Assembly (NCBI GenBank): GCA_938028645.1
Contig: CALIMD010000081.1
Location: 1 to 13,958 of the forward strand
DNA length: 13,958 nt
Origin: an uncultured Alphaproteobacteria bacterium
Lineage (GTDB): Bacteria > Pseudomonadota > Alphaproteobacteria > Thalassobaculales > Thalassobaculaceae
Reading direction: 5' to 3'
The notes under the pieces: generated by a model
Databases searched by the model: none
Seen by the model: the letters and a program-made list of their open reading frames with translations, nothing else
What the model was told of the DNA's origin: nothing
Made by a program: the position numbers and the translations under genes
Shown here: piece by piece, positions 1-7,517 of the stretch
Numbering within the stretch: position 1 is the stretch's first letter
Layout of the letters: each line of letters begins with the position of its first letter

Positions 1-1
1 T

Positions 2-412
2 CCTCTTGCCATAGTCTACACCGGGCCAGTTATTCCAGAGGTATTGGATGCCTTCAACGCATTAAAAGAAGATATTCCGGGGCTTGGGCTACTAGCGATA
101 ACCTCATCCGACCGGCTTTATCACGAATGGCAAAAGTCATTAACCAATTCAAGTAATGGACTTCCCCCACATATTGTTAGCCTTTTGTCTAAACTTGAAA
201 AGAACGCAGCTATTATTACTGTGCAGGACGGACACCCAGCCAGTTTGTCATGGATTGGGGCAGCATCAAGACGAAAAGTATACTCTCTCGGTCTAACGGA
301 GTTTGGTCAGTCGGGTAATTTACCCGACCTATATAATACTTATGGAATTGATTCTGATGCCATTATCCAAATGGCCGCAAAAGCGAGCATCGAAGCGGCT
401 TCATCTGTTTAA
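2..412 (+). CDS. Homodimeric pyruvate dehydrogenase E1/transketolase-like protein, C-terminal part (cut by window edge)
   Basis: The frame is open from base 2 to a TAA at 410-412, giving 136 residues without the true start, so this is the 3' end of a longer gene. The piece resembles the C-terminal transketolase domain of AceE/MdeB-type 2-oxoacid dehydrogenase E1 proteins. It shows a VTSSDRL-like strand (ITSSDRLYHEW), then VQDGHPASLSWIG, then an EFGQSGNLPDLYNTYGID segment that matches the GFGRSDSRENLR..F.VD region near the E. coli AceE C-terminus. Such proteins are cytoplasmic ThDP enzymes that decarboxylate pyruvate or a related 2-oxo acid and feed an acyltransferase. The ThDP-binding part lies outside the window, so substrate and symbol cannot be fixed. 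A plain transketolase is the main alternative. It is the only sizeable rightward gene here and converges on mobA. Confidence 0.6.
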   Translation, partial: PLAIVYTGPVIPEVLDAFNALKEDIPGLGLLAITSSDRLYHEWQKSLTNSSNGLPPHIVSLLSKLEKNAAIITVQDGHPASLSWIGAASRRKVYSLGLTEFGQSGNLPDLYNTYGIDSDAIIQMAAKASIEAASSV

Positions 413-1032
413 TTTGTGATCCCAGCAAACTGGGTTTCAGCATATTGAAAGTCTTCTGGTCTGTTAATGTTAAAAAACGGGTCGATCTTCCTAAATTCGA
501 ATTTAACTGTCTTCAAGTTATAACCACTGGTCCAGTCATCTATTTTTCTAACTCCGTTGTCTATCATGGCAACCTTTAAAGCTGCAAAAAGATCAACAGG
601 CCAAATACCAAAAACAGGATGATGACGGCCTCCAGACGCCGCACAAGCCAGTTCTGCTTTATTATCTGAAACTGCATCGTAAAGCTTAGAGGCAAGATCC
701 ATTGGGAAAAACGTGGTGTCTGTTGGAAAAGTAACTATCCACTTACATTCCGGATGGTTCTCCTTTACCCAATGCATCCCAGTCAACACACCCGCCAAGG
801 GTCCTGCAAAGTTGCCTATATCATCGGAAACAATATTGAGATTATAGTGGTTGAAGCGATCTGGATCTCCATTAATGTTCAAAATTAGATTACCGACTTG
901 TGGTGTGGCTCTATCAATGGCGTGTTGCAGAATTGTTTTCCCCCCCAGCTGCAGGAGACACTTGTCCCCTCCACCCATTCTGCGCGATTTCCCTCCTGCC
1001 AGTAAAATTCCCACAATATTTTCGCAAGCCAT
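409..1032 (-). CDS. mobA: Molybdenum cofactor guanylyltransferase MobA
   Basis: Transfers GMP from GTP to molybdopterin in the cytoplasm, producing the guanine dinucleotide form of the cofactor used by DMSO-reductase-family enzymes such as formate dehydrogenases. The nucleotidyltransferase signature LLAGGKSRRMGGGDK lies at residues 10-24 (GTP binding), followed by a GPLAGV segment and a PTDTTFFP motif in the place of the usual P-x-D-x-P-F metal-binding segment. I chose the ATG at 1032-1030, one base after the fdhD stop, because it gives 207 residues with the signature close to the N-terminus, as usual in MobA. Longer in-frame starts exist at 1053 (ATG), 1086 (ATG, GAAGA about 9 nt upstream) and 1092 (TTG); these would overlap fdhD by 20-59 nt. 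The gene is translationally linked to fdhD and ends convergently with the E1 gene, the two stop codons sharing TTAA at 409-412. Confidence 0.85.
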   Translation of the reverse strand: MACENIVGILLAGGKSRRMGGGDKCLLQLGGKTILQHAIDRATPQVGNLILNINGDPDRFNHYNLNIVSDDIGNFAGPLAGVLTGMHWVKENHPECKWIVTFPTDTTFFPMDLASKLYDAVSDNKAELACAASGGRHHPVFGIWPVDLFAALKVAMIDNGVRKIDDWTSGYNLKTVKFEFRKIDPFFNINRPEDFQYAETQFAGITN

Positions 1033-1033
1033 G

Positions 1034-1927
1034 CTATCGACCATTCGCTTCATTAGCAGATTTGCGTCTAATATTTCCCGGTTCATCGTCAATTTTCTTC
1101 AGATCAGCATCATATATAAGTCGATCTAATCCACTCAATGCGGTGAACCGACGGCCTTTTGCTCTGCCTATCAATGTCAACCCCGCCTCTTTAGCCAATT
1201 CAACACCCCAAGCTGTAAACCCAGATCTCGATATTAAAATCGGTATACCCATCTGAACAGTTTTGATAACCATTTCACTAGTTAAACGACCTGTAGTATA
1301 AAAAACCTTATCCTTAGCACTTATTTTGTTTAAGAACATGTAGCCTGCTATTTTATCAATGGCATTATGACGGCCAACATCCTCCATATACATCAATGGT
1401 TGATCTTCTTTGCATAATACACAGCCGTGAATAGCTCCTACTTTCAAATATAAACTTGGGGTAGAATTAATTTTCCGGGATAAAGCATATAGCCATGTTG
1501 TTTTCAAAATAGCTGATGAGCCTATGGATATTTTTTCAAACTTTTCCATTAAATCGCCGAATACGGTTCCTTGCGCACATCCAGACGTCAAAGTTTTTTT
1601 CTTCAGTTGCTGCTCAAAATTAGTCTCCCTTTTTGTTCTAACAATGACAACGTCGAGGTCATCGTCAAAATCAATCGAAATTATCTCGTCGTCAACACGC
1701 AACATATTTTGATTTAACAAAAAACCAACAGCAAGCATATCTGGGTAATCACCAACAGTCATGACTGTGACGATCTCTTGGCTATTCAAAAAAATCGTCA
1801 GCGGGCGTTCTATAACAACGGACGTAGTGATTTTTGAACCTTCTTGGTCCTGCCCAACCACGCTTGCAGTCAATGATGGGGTCTCGGGGAGCGGACCTAA
1901 GATATAATTATTAAATAAATTTTTCAT
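1034..1927 (-). CDS. fdhD: Formate dehydrogenase accessory sulfurtransferase FdhD
   Basis: FdhD moves sulfur from the cysteine desulfurase IscS to the bis-MGD cofactor of formate dehydrogenase, which makes that enzyme active. From the ATG at 1927 the protein has 297 residues. It carries the family landmarks: a reactive-loop cysteine in LTSGCAQGT (Cys117), the conserved segment MEDVGRHNAIDK at about 181-192, and TTGRLTSEMV at about 211-220. The loop holds one Cys followed by AQG instead of the CxxC seen in E. coli FdhD; a single-cysteine loop is known in the family. A TTG 48 nt further upstream would give 313 residues, but the ATG fits the usual N-terminus better; neither has a good Shine-Dalgarno. 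It is followed after 1 nt by mobA. No formate dehydrogenase structural gene is visible, so the client enzyme is encoded elsewhere. Confidence 0.9.
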   Translation of the reverse strand: MKNLFNNYILGPLPETPSLTASVVGQDQEGSKITTSVVIERPLTIFLNSQEIVTVMTVGDYPDMLAVGFLLNQNMLRVDDEIISIDFDDDLDVVIVRTKRETNFEQQLKKKTLTSGCAQGTVFGDLMEKFEKISIGSSAILKTTWLYALSRKINSTPSLYLKVGAIHGCVLCKEDQPLMYMEDVGRHNAIDKIAGYMFLNKISAKDKVFYTTGRLTSEMVIKTVQMGIPILISRSGFTAWGVELAKEAGLTLIGRAKGRRFTALSGLDRLIYDADLKKIDDEPGNIRRKSANEANGR

Positions 1928-1998
1928 TGAAATTTCATTAAAAAAGTCACAAAACAAATAATTTAGAGTAATCAATAGGCACTGTTATTTAAAGCATA

Positions 1999-2016
1999 TG
2001 CTAATAAAAACTAGCA
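1999..2016 (-). repeat. Short inverted repeat behind the GMC gene
   Basis: An 18-nt perfect or near-perfect hairpin on the minus strand, TGCTAGT-TTTT-ATTAGCA with one G-T pair, begins 7 nt after the GMC oxidoreductase stop. It overlaps the 10-bp palindrome AGCATATGCT at 1993-2002. There is no T-tail after the stem, so it is not a standard terminator. It could protect a 3' end or be a weak stop signal ahead of fdhD. Confidence 0.25.
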
Positions 2017-2022
2017 AAATTT

Positions 2023-3618
2023 TTATCTGCGAGCATCAGTCAAAATCATATCAGACGCTTTCTCCCCTATCATTATGGTCGCTGCGTTTGTATTTCCTGA
2101 TACTGTCGTAGGCATTATCGAAGCGTCAGCAACTCGTAATTTTCCTAATCCATGAACACGTAGTCGCTGATCAACCACAGCATTTTTGTCCTTCCCCATT
2201 CGGCAAGTACTTGTGGGATGCCAATTCGATTGGATAAGATCCCGCGCGGCCTCCAGAAGGCTTTGATCTCCATCGATATCTTTTCCGGGCATTAATTCTT
2301 CCTTGTAAAATTTTTGCATAGGAGCCGCCTCCATTAGATTACGGCATATTTTCATTGCCAAAACAGCAGAACTACGATCTGCTTCGGTTTCTAATAAATT
2401 ATGGAAAATGGCTGGTGCCTCATTGGAGTCATTTGATTTGATATGGACCCAACCCCGACTTTCTGGACGAAGTAAAGTTGCACCCAATGTAACACCTGGA
2501 TCAACATCTAATTTTCTTGCCTCCAGATTTTCATAGGTGCCAGGGAAAACTTGTATTTGTAAGTCTGGCGTTGCGAGCTCATTCCGCGTCTTGGTGAAAG
2601 CACTAATTGGCAACGTTGGCATGCTTAAAACACCTGACCTATTAAATAGATACCTTAGCCCCGAATATAGAGCACGCAATCCGTGAACCTGTTCATTGAA
2701 GGTCACATTTTGTGAAATACGCCATTTCATTCGCACAATTTGGTGATCCTGTAATTCATGACCGACACCATTCAATTCATGAACAATAGGTATACCTACA
2801 TTTTTTAGAATCTTTGGCTGTCCCACGCCTGATAATTCTAATAGTTGAGGCGAATTAAAAGCGCCTCCTGACAAAATAATTTCACGCCGCACATTTACTA
2901 CCTGTGAAACGCCATTCTTTATATACTTGAGCCCGACAGCCTCTTTTCCATTGAATAAAATTTTTTGGGCCAATGCGCCTGTCTGTATGTCCAGGTTATT
3001 TCTTTTTTTTGCTGGGTCTAAAAAAGCCCGGGCTGCACTGCACCGTCGGCCATTTCGAATAGTTGCTTGATGGTAACCAATCCCCTCCTGATCAAGACCG
3101 TTGATATCGTTATTTCTGGGAATCCCTATCTCAGACCCAGCTTCAATCAGTGCATTACATAAGGCATTTGGCTCTGACACGTCAGATACTGCAAGAGGTC
3201 CCCCCGCACCCTTTAGTTCGCTTTCTCCTCTGGAATTATCTTCCGATTTCTTGAAATATGGCAATACATCCTCAAAAGACCACCCTTGATTCCCTAGTTG
3301 CGCCCAGTGATTGAAATCATCGACCTGTCCTCGCACGTAGACCATACCATTAATTGAGCTTGATCCTCCAAGGACGCGCCCACGAGGCAAAAAATATTTT
3401 TTATCATGGCAATACGGTTCCGGTTCGCCTTCATAGCACCAATTTAAAGTTGGGTTATTGACGTTTTTTCCATAACCGAGAGGGATATGGATCCAAACGT
3501 TTCGATCTACAGGGCCTGCCTCGATTAACAATACACGATTGTGCGGATCCTCCGACAATCTATTAGCCAAAACACACCCTGCGGAGCCAGCACCCACTAT
3601 TATGTAATCATAATCCAT
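2023..3618 (-). CDS. GMC-family FAD oxidoreductase (choline dehydrogenase/alcohol dehydrogenase type)
   Basis: A flavoprotein of 531 residues, normal for bacterial choline-dehydrogenase-like GMC enzymes, which oxidise primary or secondary alcohols to carbonyls. The N-terminal FAD fold has GAGSAG at residues 9-14 and IEAGP at 32-36. GMC signature 1 (GRVLGGSSSINGMVYVRG) lies at 80-97 and signature 2 (GGAFNSPQLLELSGVG) at 251-266. The catalytic pair is visible as His467 in NWHPTSTCRMG and Asn511 in SGNTNAAT. There is no signal peptide, so it is probably cytoplasmic or loosely membrane-bound. A GTG two codons upstream would lie inside the Shine-Dalgarno sequence, so the ATG at 3618 is preferred. 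There are 167 nt in front and 95 nt behind, so it may be transcribed alone or at the end of the upstream genes. The natural substrate is unknown; betA is not assigned because many GMC paralogues act on other alcohols. Confidence 0.85.
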   Translation of the reverse strand: MDYDYIIVGAGSAGCVLANRLSEDPHNRVLLIEAGPVDRNVWIHIPLGYGKNVNNPTLNWCYEGEPEPYCHDKKYFLPRGRVLGGSSSINGMVYVRGQVDDFNHWAQLGNQGWSFEDVLPYFKKSEDNSRGESELKGAGGPLAVSDVSEPNALCNALIEAGSEIGIPRNNDINGLDQEGIGYHQATIRNGRRCSAARAFLDPAKKRNNLDIQTGALAQKILFNGKEAVGLKYIKNGVSQVVNVRREIILSGGAFNSPQLLELSGVGQPKILKNVGIPIVHELNGVGHELQDHQIVRMKWRISQNVTFNEQVHGLRALYSGLRYLFNRSGVLSMPTLPISAFTKTRNELATPDLQIQVFPGTYENLEARKLDVDPGVTLGATLLRPESRGWVHIKSNDSNEAPAIFHNLLETEADRSSAVLAMKICRNLMEAAPMQKFYKEELMPGKDIDGDQSLLEAARDLIQSNWHPTSTCRMGKDKNAVVDQRLRVHGLGKLRVADASIMPTTVSGNTNAATIMIGEKASDMILTDARR

Positions 3619-3623
3619 CCGCA

Positions 3624-3629
3624 CCTCCC
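3624..3629 (-). promoter_or_regulatory. Shine-Dalgarno sequence of the GMC gene
   Basis: GGGAGG on the minus strand, 5 nt before the ATG at 3618. It overlaps the alternative GTG at 3624-3622, which rules that codon out as a practical start. Confidence 0.7.
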
Positions 3630-3745
3630 ATCAATTGGCGATGTTCCTATGTTGATGAAGCTTTTTACAACTTACAATCACCTGTATGATTGATTAGATC
3701 GCCAATCAATATCGTATCGATTGCTACTATCCTCAATTTCTTCAT

Positions 3746-3770
3746 GGGCAGGGTAAAAAAACCCCGACCC
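3746..3770 (-). terminator. GC-rich inverted repeat behind the LLM gene, possible terminator
   Basis: Read on the minus strand the segment runs GGGTCGGGG, then seven T, then ACCCTGCCC, and starts 15 nt after the TAA of the luciferase-like gene. The G-rich and C-rich arms can pair with a small internal mismatch, with the T-run in the loop. In a canonical rho-independent terminator the T-run follows the stem, so this is only a candidate for separating the LLM gene from the GMC gene. Confidence 0.3.
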
Positions 3771-3785
3771 AACTCAATAAAACTA

Positions 3786-4631
3786 TTACGAATATTTTTC
3801 CGCCATAGCAGAAAACTTATCAAGTATTGGAAGTATGGTATCGGCTTTTTCTGGGGGCAAGCCAAAAACTACTCTATCAATCCCAGCATCGGACGTTTTG
3901 GAAACAATATCATTTTCTGGCTGCAGACCAAATGATGTAACCGGTAATGTATCTGGCTCTCTGCCAGCTTCAGCAGCCATTTGCCGGAAACGAGGAAGTA
4001 ATTCAACAACGTCAACACGGTCGCCAATAGGCATCCACCCGTCGCCGTAGGCAATTGCTCGTCTAGCACCATATGGGAAACCGCCCCCAACGATGATAGG
4101 CGGATGTGGTTTCTGAACGGGCTTGGGCCAAGTCATCATGGGTCCAAAATCAACAAGCTCTCCATGAAATTCAGGTTTGTTTTGAGTCCAAATAGTTCGT
4201 AACGCCTCAACACGTTGATCCATTAACTTAAAACGTCCCTTGAAATCTGTAGTTCCGTGATCTGCCATCTCTTCGGCATTCCACCCACCACCGATACCAA
4301 ACAGAAATCGACCATTTGATAATTGGTCAAGGGTGGCAACTTCTTTAGCAAGCTGAATAGGGTCGCGTTGGACCACAAGGCAAATACCCGTCGCTAGTTT
4401 TATACGTTTTGTAACTGCCGCCGCTGCACCAAGCGACACGAACGGGTCCATGACGTCATAATACATTTTCGGAAGGTCACCTCCGCCTGGCCATGGGGAC
4501 GCCCGCGGCAAAGGGATATGTGAGTGCTCGGGAAGCCACAACGACTCAAACCCTCGTTCCTCAACAGCAAGAGCCAACTCAGGCGCAGCCATTGAATAAT
4601 CAGTCGTGAACATCATAACACCAAACTTCAC
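3786..4631 (-). CDS. LLM-class (luciferase-like) flavin/F420-dependent oxidoreductase
   Basis: A single-domain luciferase-like TIM-barrel oxidoreductase of 281 residues, close to the Rv2161c-type branch of putative F420-dependent enzymes. Landmarks are the N-terminal strand MKFGVMMFTTDYS, then ESLWLPEHSHIP, the central block GRFLFGIGGGWNAEEM that contacts the cofactor phosphate in this superfamily, and KPHPPIIVGGG. The start is set by GGAGG 5 nt before the GTG at 4631-4629; a TTG 12 nt further upstream overlaps that site. Most alphaproteobacteria lack the full F420 pathway, so FMN as cofactor is equally possible. The reaction cannot be deduced; related proteins reduce or oxygenate small organic molecules. 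It lies 92 nt behind the Gfo/Idh/MocA gene on the same strand and could be part of its transcript. Confidence 0.8.
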   Translation of the reverse strand: MKFGVMMFTTDYSMAAPELALAVEERGFESLWLPEHSHIPLPRASPWPGGGDLPKMYYDVMDPFVSLGAAAAVTKRIKLATGICLVVQRDPIQLAKEVATLDQLSNGRFLFGIGGGWNAEEMADHGTTDFKGRFKLMDQRVEALRTIWTQNKPEFHGELVDFGPMMTWPKPVQKPHPPIIVGGGFPYGARRAIAYGDGWMPIGDRVDVVELLPRFRQMAAEAGREPDTLPVTSFGLQPENDIVSKTSDAGIDRVVFGLPPEKADTILPILDKFSAMAEKYS

Positions 4632-4636
4632 GATAC

Positions 4637-4641
4637 CCTCC
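4637..4641 (-). promoter_or_regulatory. Shine-Dalgarno sequence of the LLM gene
   Basis: GGAGG on the minus strand, 5 nt before the GTG at 4631-4629. It points to that GTG and not to the upstream in-frame TTG at 4643-4641, which overlaps the site. Confidence 0.65.
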
Positions 4642-4723
4642 AAATCCCAAGTGAGGAAGCTTATTGGATTAGCTCTGTTTATATTTTATTTCTATTCGTT
4701 ACTGGACAATATTTTATAATGAT

Positions 4724-5728
4724 TTAGTTCGCAAGACGTTCACGTGCTAATTCTAATAGCTCGGTAATCTCAACAGCCCCTTCTTTTAGGCCACACAGGA
4801 CCGGGGCCCTATGTTCAATAGTCCTTAAAAAATGTTTGAAACACTGTTCGAGCAGAGTTAAAGGCGTGATATTTGGACACTTTCTAGCTCTCACGCCGTT
4901 AACGAATGGTGTAAAGCCTCCAGTAGTCTCTTTATATTCAACATCTGTAACTTCCATAGTGTTTTCGTTAAAATCGAGTTCGATGGAACCTTTACCACCT
5001 ATCAATGTAAGCTGTTTTTTTGTGAGTGACCCCGCCAGATAAGGATCTGTTTGCTTTCCGCCAAACATAATTCCAAGTCTTAAATATCCTTTCACCTTTC
5101 TTGGATAATCAAGACGAAGATGGATCGTCTCAGGAACGCTTCCCCCGAGTAACTCATCGCCTATGATCTCAAAATCAATGGGTTTCACCTCGGAGAAAAA
5201 CCTCATTAGATCGAGCATATGGACACCATCATTCTCTAAAATACTTGAGTCTGATCGCATTCGTTTCCAGCCTGTGAAAATCCCATCCATTGCGAGTAAT
5301 CGACCAATCCCTCCATTTTTCAAAATCTTTTTTGCCTCAATTACCAGAGGGTGCGCTCTTAAGAGAAATTGGATTTGGACAGGGATCGCATTATTTTGCG
5401 AAAGTTCTTCTAGCGTTTGTGCTTCCTTTAATGTCTTTACAGCTGGTTTTTCGATTATAGTTGGGATTTTAGCTCTCAAAGCTTCTAGTGCTATTGGGTA
5501 ATGACTATCGGATGCCGTCACGATATCTACGATATCTGCCTTATCGATAAGATCTCTATAATCATGACAAATATCCTCTTGTTCAAATCCAGTTCTCAAA
5601 GCCAAGTCCCGTGCTAAAGGGTGCTTATCTGCCAGTAATAACCTCGACTTTGGAGATACACTGCGCCAAGCGGTTGCATGCTGCTGTCCAAAAGCGCCGA
5701 ATCCACACAGTAATATGTTATGTTGCAT
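4724..5728 (-). CDS. Gfo/Idh/MocA-family NAD(P)-dependent oxidoreductase
   Basis: A cytoplasmic dehydrogenase of 334 residues with the two-domain layout of the glucose-fructose oxidoreductase/inositol dehydrogenase family. The N-terminal Rossmann fold shows GFGAFG at residues 9-14. The family EKP motif is at 93-95 (IIEKPA), where the lysine is usually catalytic or cofactor-binding, and an NDGVHMLDL segment at about 166-174 supplies the typical Asp and His of the active site. The C-terminal sheet domain is complete to the TAG. Members oxidise sugars, inositols, dihydrodiols or amino-sugar derivatives, or reduce imines, so the substrate is open. The gene begins 8 nt behind the BVMO stop, which strongly suggests co-translation. 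An AG/A-rich stretch (AGAAAAAGAA) directly before the ATG is the only ribosome-site candidate. Confidence 0.8.
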   Translation of the reverse strand: MQHNILLCGFGAFGQQHATAWRSVSPKSRLLLADKHPLARDLALRTGFEQEDICHDYRDLIDKADIVDIVTASDSHYPIALEALRAKIPTIIEKPAVKTLKEAQTLEELSQNNAIPVQIQFLLRAHPLVIEAKKILKNGGIGRLLAMDGIFTGWKRMRSDSSILENDGVHMLDLMRFFSEVKPIDFEIIGDELLGGSVPETIHLRLDYPRKVKGYLRLGIMFGGKQTDPYLAGSLTKKQLTLIGGKGSIELDFNENTMEVTDVEYKETTGGFTPFVNGVRARKCPNITPLTLLEQCFKHFLRTIEHRAPVLCGLKEGAVEITELLELARERLAN

Positions 5729-5736
5729 TTCTTTTT

Positions 5737-7365
5737 CTATGCTAACGAAAACCCTTCATAGCCATTGGCAACGACAGACTCACAACGCTCCACATAGCGA
5801 GGAAAGCCCCCTATATATGGAGTAAAAACTCTCGGTTTTCCCGGGACATTAGCACCCACATACCAAGATGCACATGTCGAACGTAAAGATACATCTGCTA
5901 CTTCATTAACGTGCATACCCCAATCTAACTCAGCGTTCAGCTCTGGTTCAATCCTTGAATGCCCATGCTCCCGCATATACGATATACAATCCGAAATAAA
6001 ATTTACATGCTGCTCAATCGACGGCAACATGTTGGTCAAAACAGAGGGACTTCCGGGACCAGTTATAGTAAACATATTTGGAAACCCGTTAGTCGTGAGG
6101 CCCAGATACGTCTGAGGTCCGCCGTTCCATTTTTCTTTGAGGGAACGCCCTTCTCTGCCACGAATATCGATATTAAATAACGCACCGGTCATTGCATCGA
6201 AACCAGTCGCATAAACAATCGCATCAAATTCATATTCAATACCAGCATGAGCAATGCCTGAGGAGGTGATCCTATCTATAGGTATTTGTGATACATCCAC
6301 CAATTTAACATTAGGACGGTTGTAAGTTTTATAGTAGTCAGTGTCCACGCAAAGACGCTTACAACCTATAATATTGGTAGGACAGAGAAGTTCCGCAACC
6401 TTGGGATCTTCCACCGTATTCCTTATCATTTTCTTAACAAATTCAGCTGCCTTTTCGTTGGCCTCCGGTTTAAGGAGCAGATCGCCATAAGCTCCCAGAA
6501 ATTGAGTTCCACCTTTTTCCCATCTCGCTTGAAATTCTGATGTGAATTCTTCTTTGGTTACCTCTAAAACCGATTGGGGGTTCAAGGGGATATCATAGCC
6601 AGCCGGTTTTTGTCTTGCTCGCTCCCTCAAACCAGCATAATCACCCTTAACGGCGCGGACGTAGTCTTCTTCTAATTTAGCATTTCTAGCTGGAATAGTA
6701 TAATTTGCAGTCCGTTGGAAGACTGTTAGATGCTTTGCCTGCTTTGCTATCTCTGGGATAGATTGAATAGCAGAAGACCCGGTACCAATTACGCCAACAC
6801 GCAAATTGCTGAAATCAACCCCTTCATGAGGCCATTGCCCTGTATGGTAGCTCGCCCCGGAAAAATCGTCCATCCCCTCAAATCCTGGCAAATTAAAGGA
6901 GGACAAACAACCTGTGGCGAAAACACAAAAACTTGATCTATAAATATCGCCCTGATCCGTCGTTACTTCCCATTGAGTTCTATCTTCATCATAAACTGAT
7001 GATTTTATTCGGGTGTTAAAGCAGATATCTTCTCGAAGCTTAAAGCGATCTGCAACATGGTTAGCGTATTTCAAAATTTCAGGTTGCGGTGAATATTTTT
7101 CTGACCATGTCCATTCCTGCTCTAATTCTTTATCAAACTGATAAGAATATTGGACACTTTCAACATCGCATCGCGCGCCAGGATACCGGTTCCAAAACCA
7201 TGTTCCCCCTACACCGGAACCAGCCTCAAAAACGATGGACTTAAGTCCCATTCCCCGCATTCGATGAAGCATATACATGCCAGCAAAACCAGCTCCTACG
7301 ATTATCACATCGAAGTCTATGTCAGTAACACCAGTATTTTTGTCCCCTTGAACTCCCACAGCCAT
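5737..7365 (-). CDS. Type I Baeyer-Villiger monooxygenase (phenylacetone/cyclohexanone/acetone monooxygenase type)
   Basis: A FAD- and NADPH-dependent monooxygenase of 542 residues that inserts oxygen next to a ketone carbonyl, giving an ester or lactone. Visible landmarks are the FAD site GAGFAG at 24-29, the segment GGTWFWNRYPGARCDVES, the Baeyer-Villiger fingerprint FSGASYHTGQWP at 168-179, and the NADPH site GTGSSA at 194-199. Arg337 in CKRLCVDTDYY aligns with the active-site arginine of phenylacetone monooxygenase. The C-terminal block ASWYVGANVPGKPRVF is also typical. The closest recalled relative is phenylacetone monooxygenase, but acetone, cyclohexanone and steroid enzymes share this scaffold. 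The ATG at 7365 follows GGAG by 6 nt; a TTG 12 nt upstream lies inside that region. It leads a two-gene unit with the Gfo/Idh/MocA gene and has 152 nt of non-coding DNA in front. Confidence 0.9.
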   Translation of the reverse strand: MAVGVQGDKNTGVTDIDFDVIIVGAGFAGMYMLHRMRGMGLKSIVFEAGSGVGGTWFWNRYPGARCDVESVQYSYQFDKELEQEWTWSEKYSPQPEILKYANHVADRFKLREDICFNTRIKSSVYDEDRTQWEVTTDQGDIYRSSFCVFATGCLSSFNLPGFEGMDDFSGASYHTGQWPHEGVDFSNLRVGVIGTGSSAIQSIPEIAKQAKHLTVFQRTANYTIPARNAKLEEDYVRAVKGDYAGLRERARQKPAGYDIPLNPQSVLEVTKEEFTSEFQARWEKGGTQFLGAYGDLLLKPEANEKAAEFVKKMIRNTVEDPKVAELLCPTNIIGCKRLCVDTDYYKTYNRPNVKLVDVSQIPIDRITSSGIAHAGIEYEFDAIVYATGFDAMTGALFNIDIRGREGRSLKEKWNGGPQTYLGLTTNGFPNMFTITGPGSPSVLTNMLPSIEQHVNFISDCISYMREHGHSRIEPELNAELDWGMHVNEVADVSLRSTCASWYVGANVPGKPRVFTPYIGGFPRYVERCESVVANGYEGFSLA

Positions 7366-7371
7366 CAACCA

Positions 7372-7375
7372 CTCC
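7372..7375 (-). promoter_or_regulatory. Shine-Dalgarno sequence of the BVMO gene
   Basis: GGAG on the minus strand, 6 nt before the ATG at 7365-7363. It favours that ATG over the in-frame TTG at 7377-7375, which overlaps the site. Confidence 0.55.
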
Positions 7376-7517
7376 AATTATTTTTTTCCGAATCTGATTA
7401 ACTAAAAACTTTGGAAATATTCTTAGATGAATACCCAAATAGCTTTCCTGAACATGCTTTTCATCATTGTCCAAAATTTTCGCATTTATTTCGTTTATTT
7501 TCAATCTCGGGAACCAC

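Noticed and set aside
851..1256. Plus-strand open frames across mobA and fdhD
   Set aside because: They are antisense shadows of clearly recognised genes and resemble no protein family.
1034..1927. FdhD regarded as defective because the CxxC pair is not present
   Set aside because: The first cysteine (SGCAQG) is kept, and single-cysteine loops are known in the family. All other motifs are intact.
3665..3935. Open frames on both strands across the GMC-LLM gap
   Set aside because: They run into the LLM gene in the wrong frame or antisense, with no start context or family resemblance.
7322..7504. 60-codon minus-strand frame with a TTG start in the gap between the BenE and BVMO genes
   Set aside because: It overlaps the BVMO start in another frame, lacks a ribosome site and shows no recognisable motif. 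AT-rich composition explains an open frame of this size.
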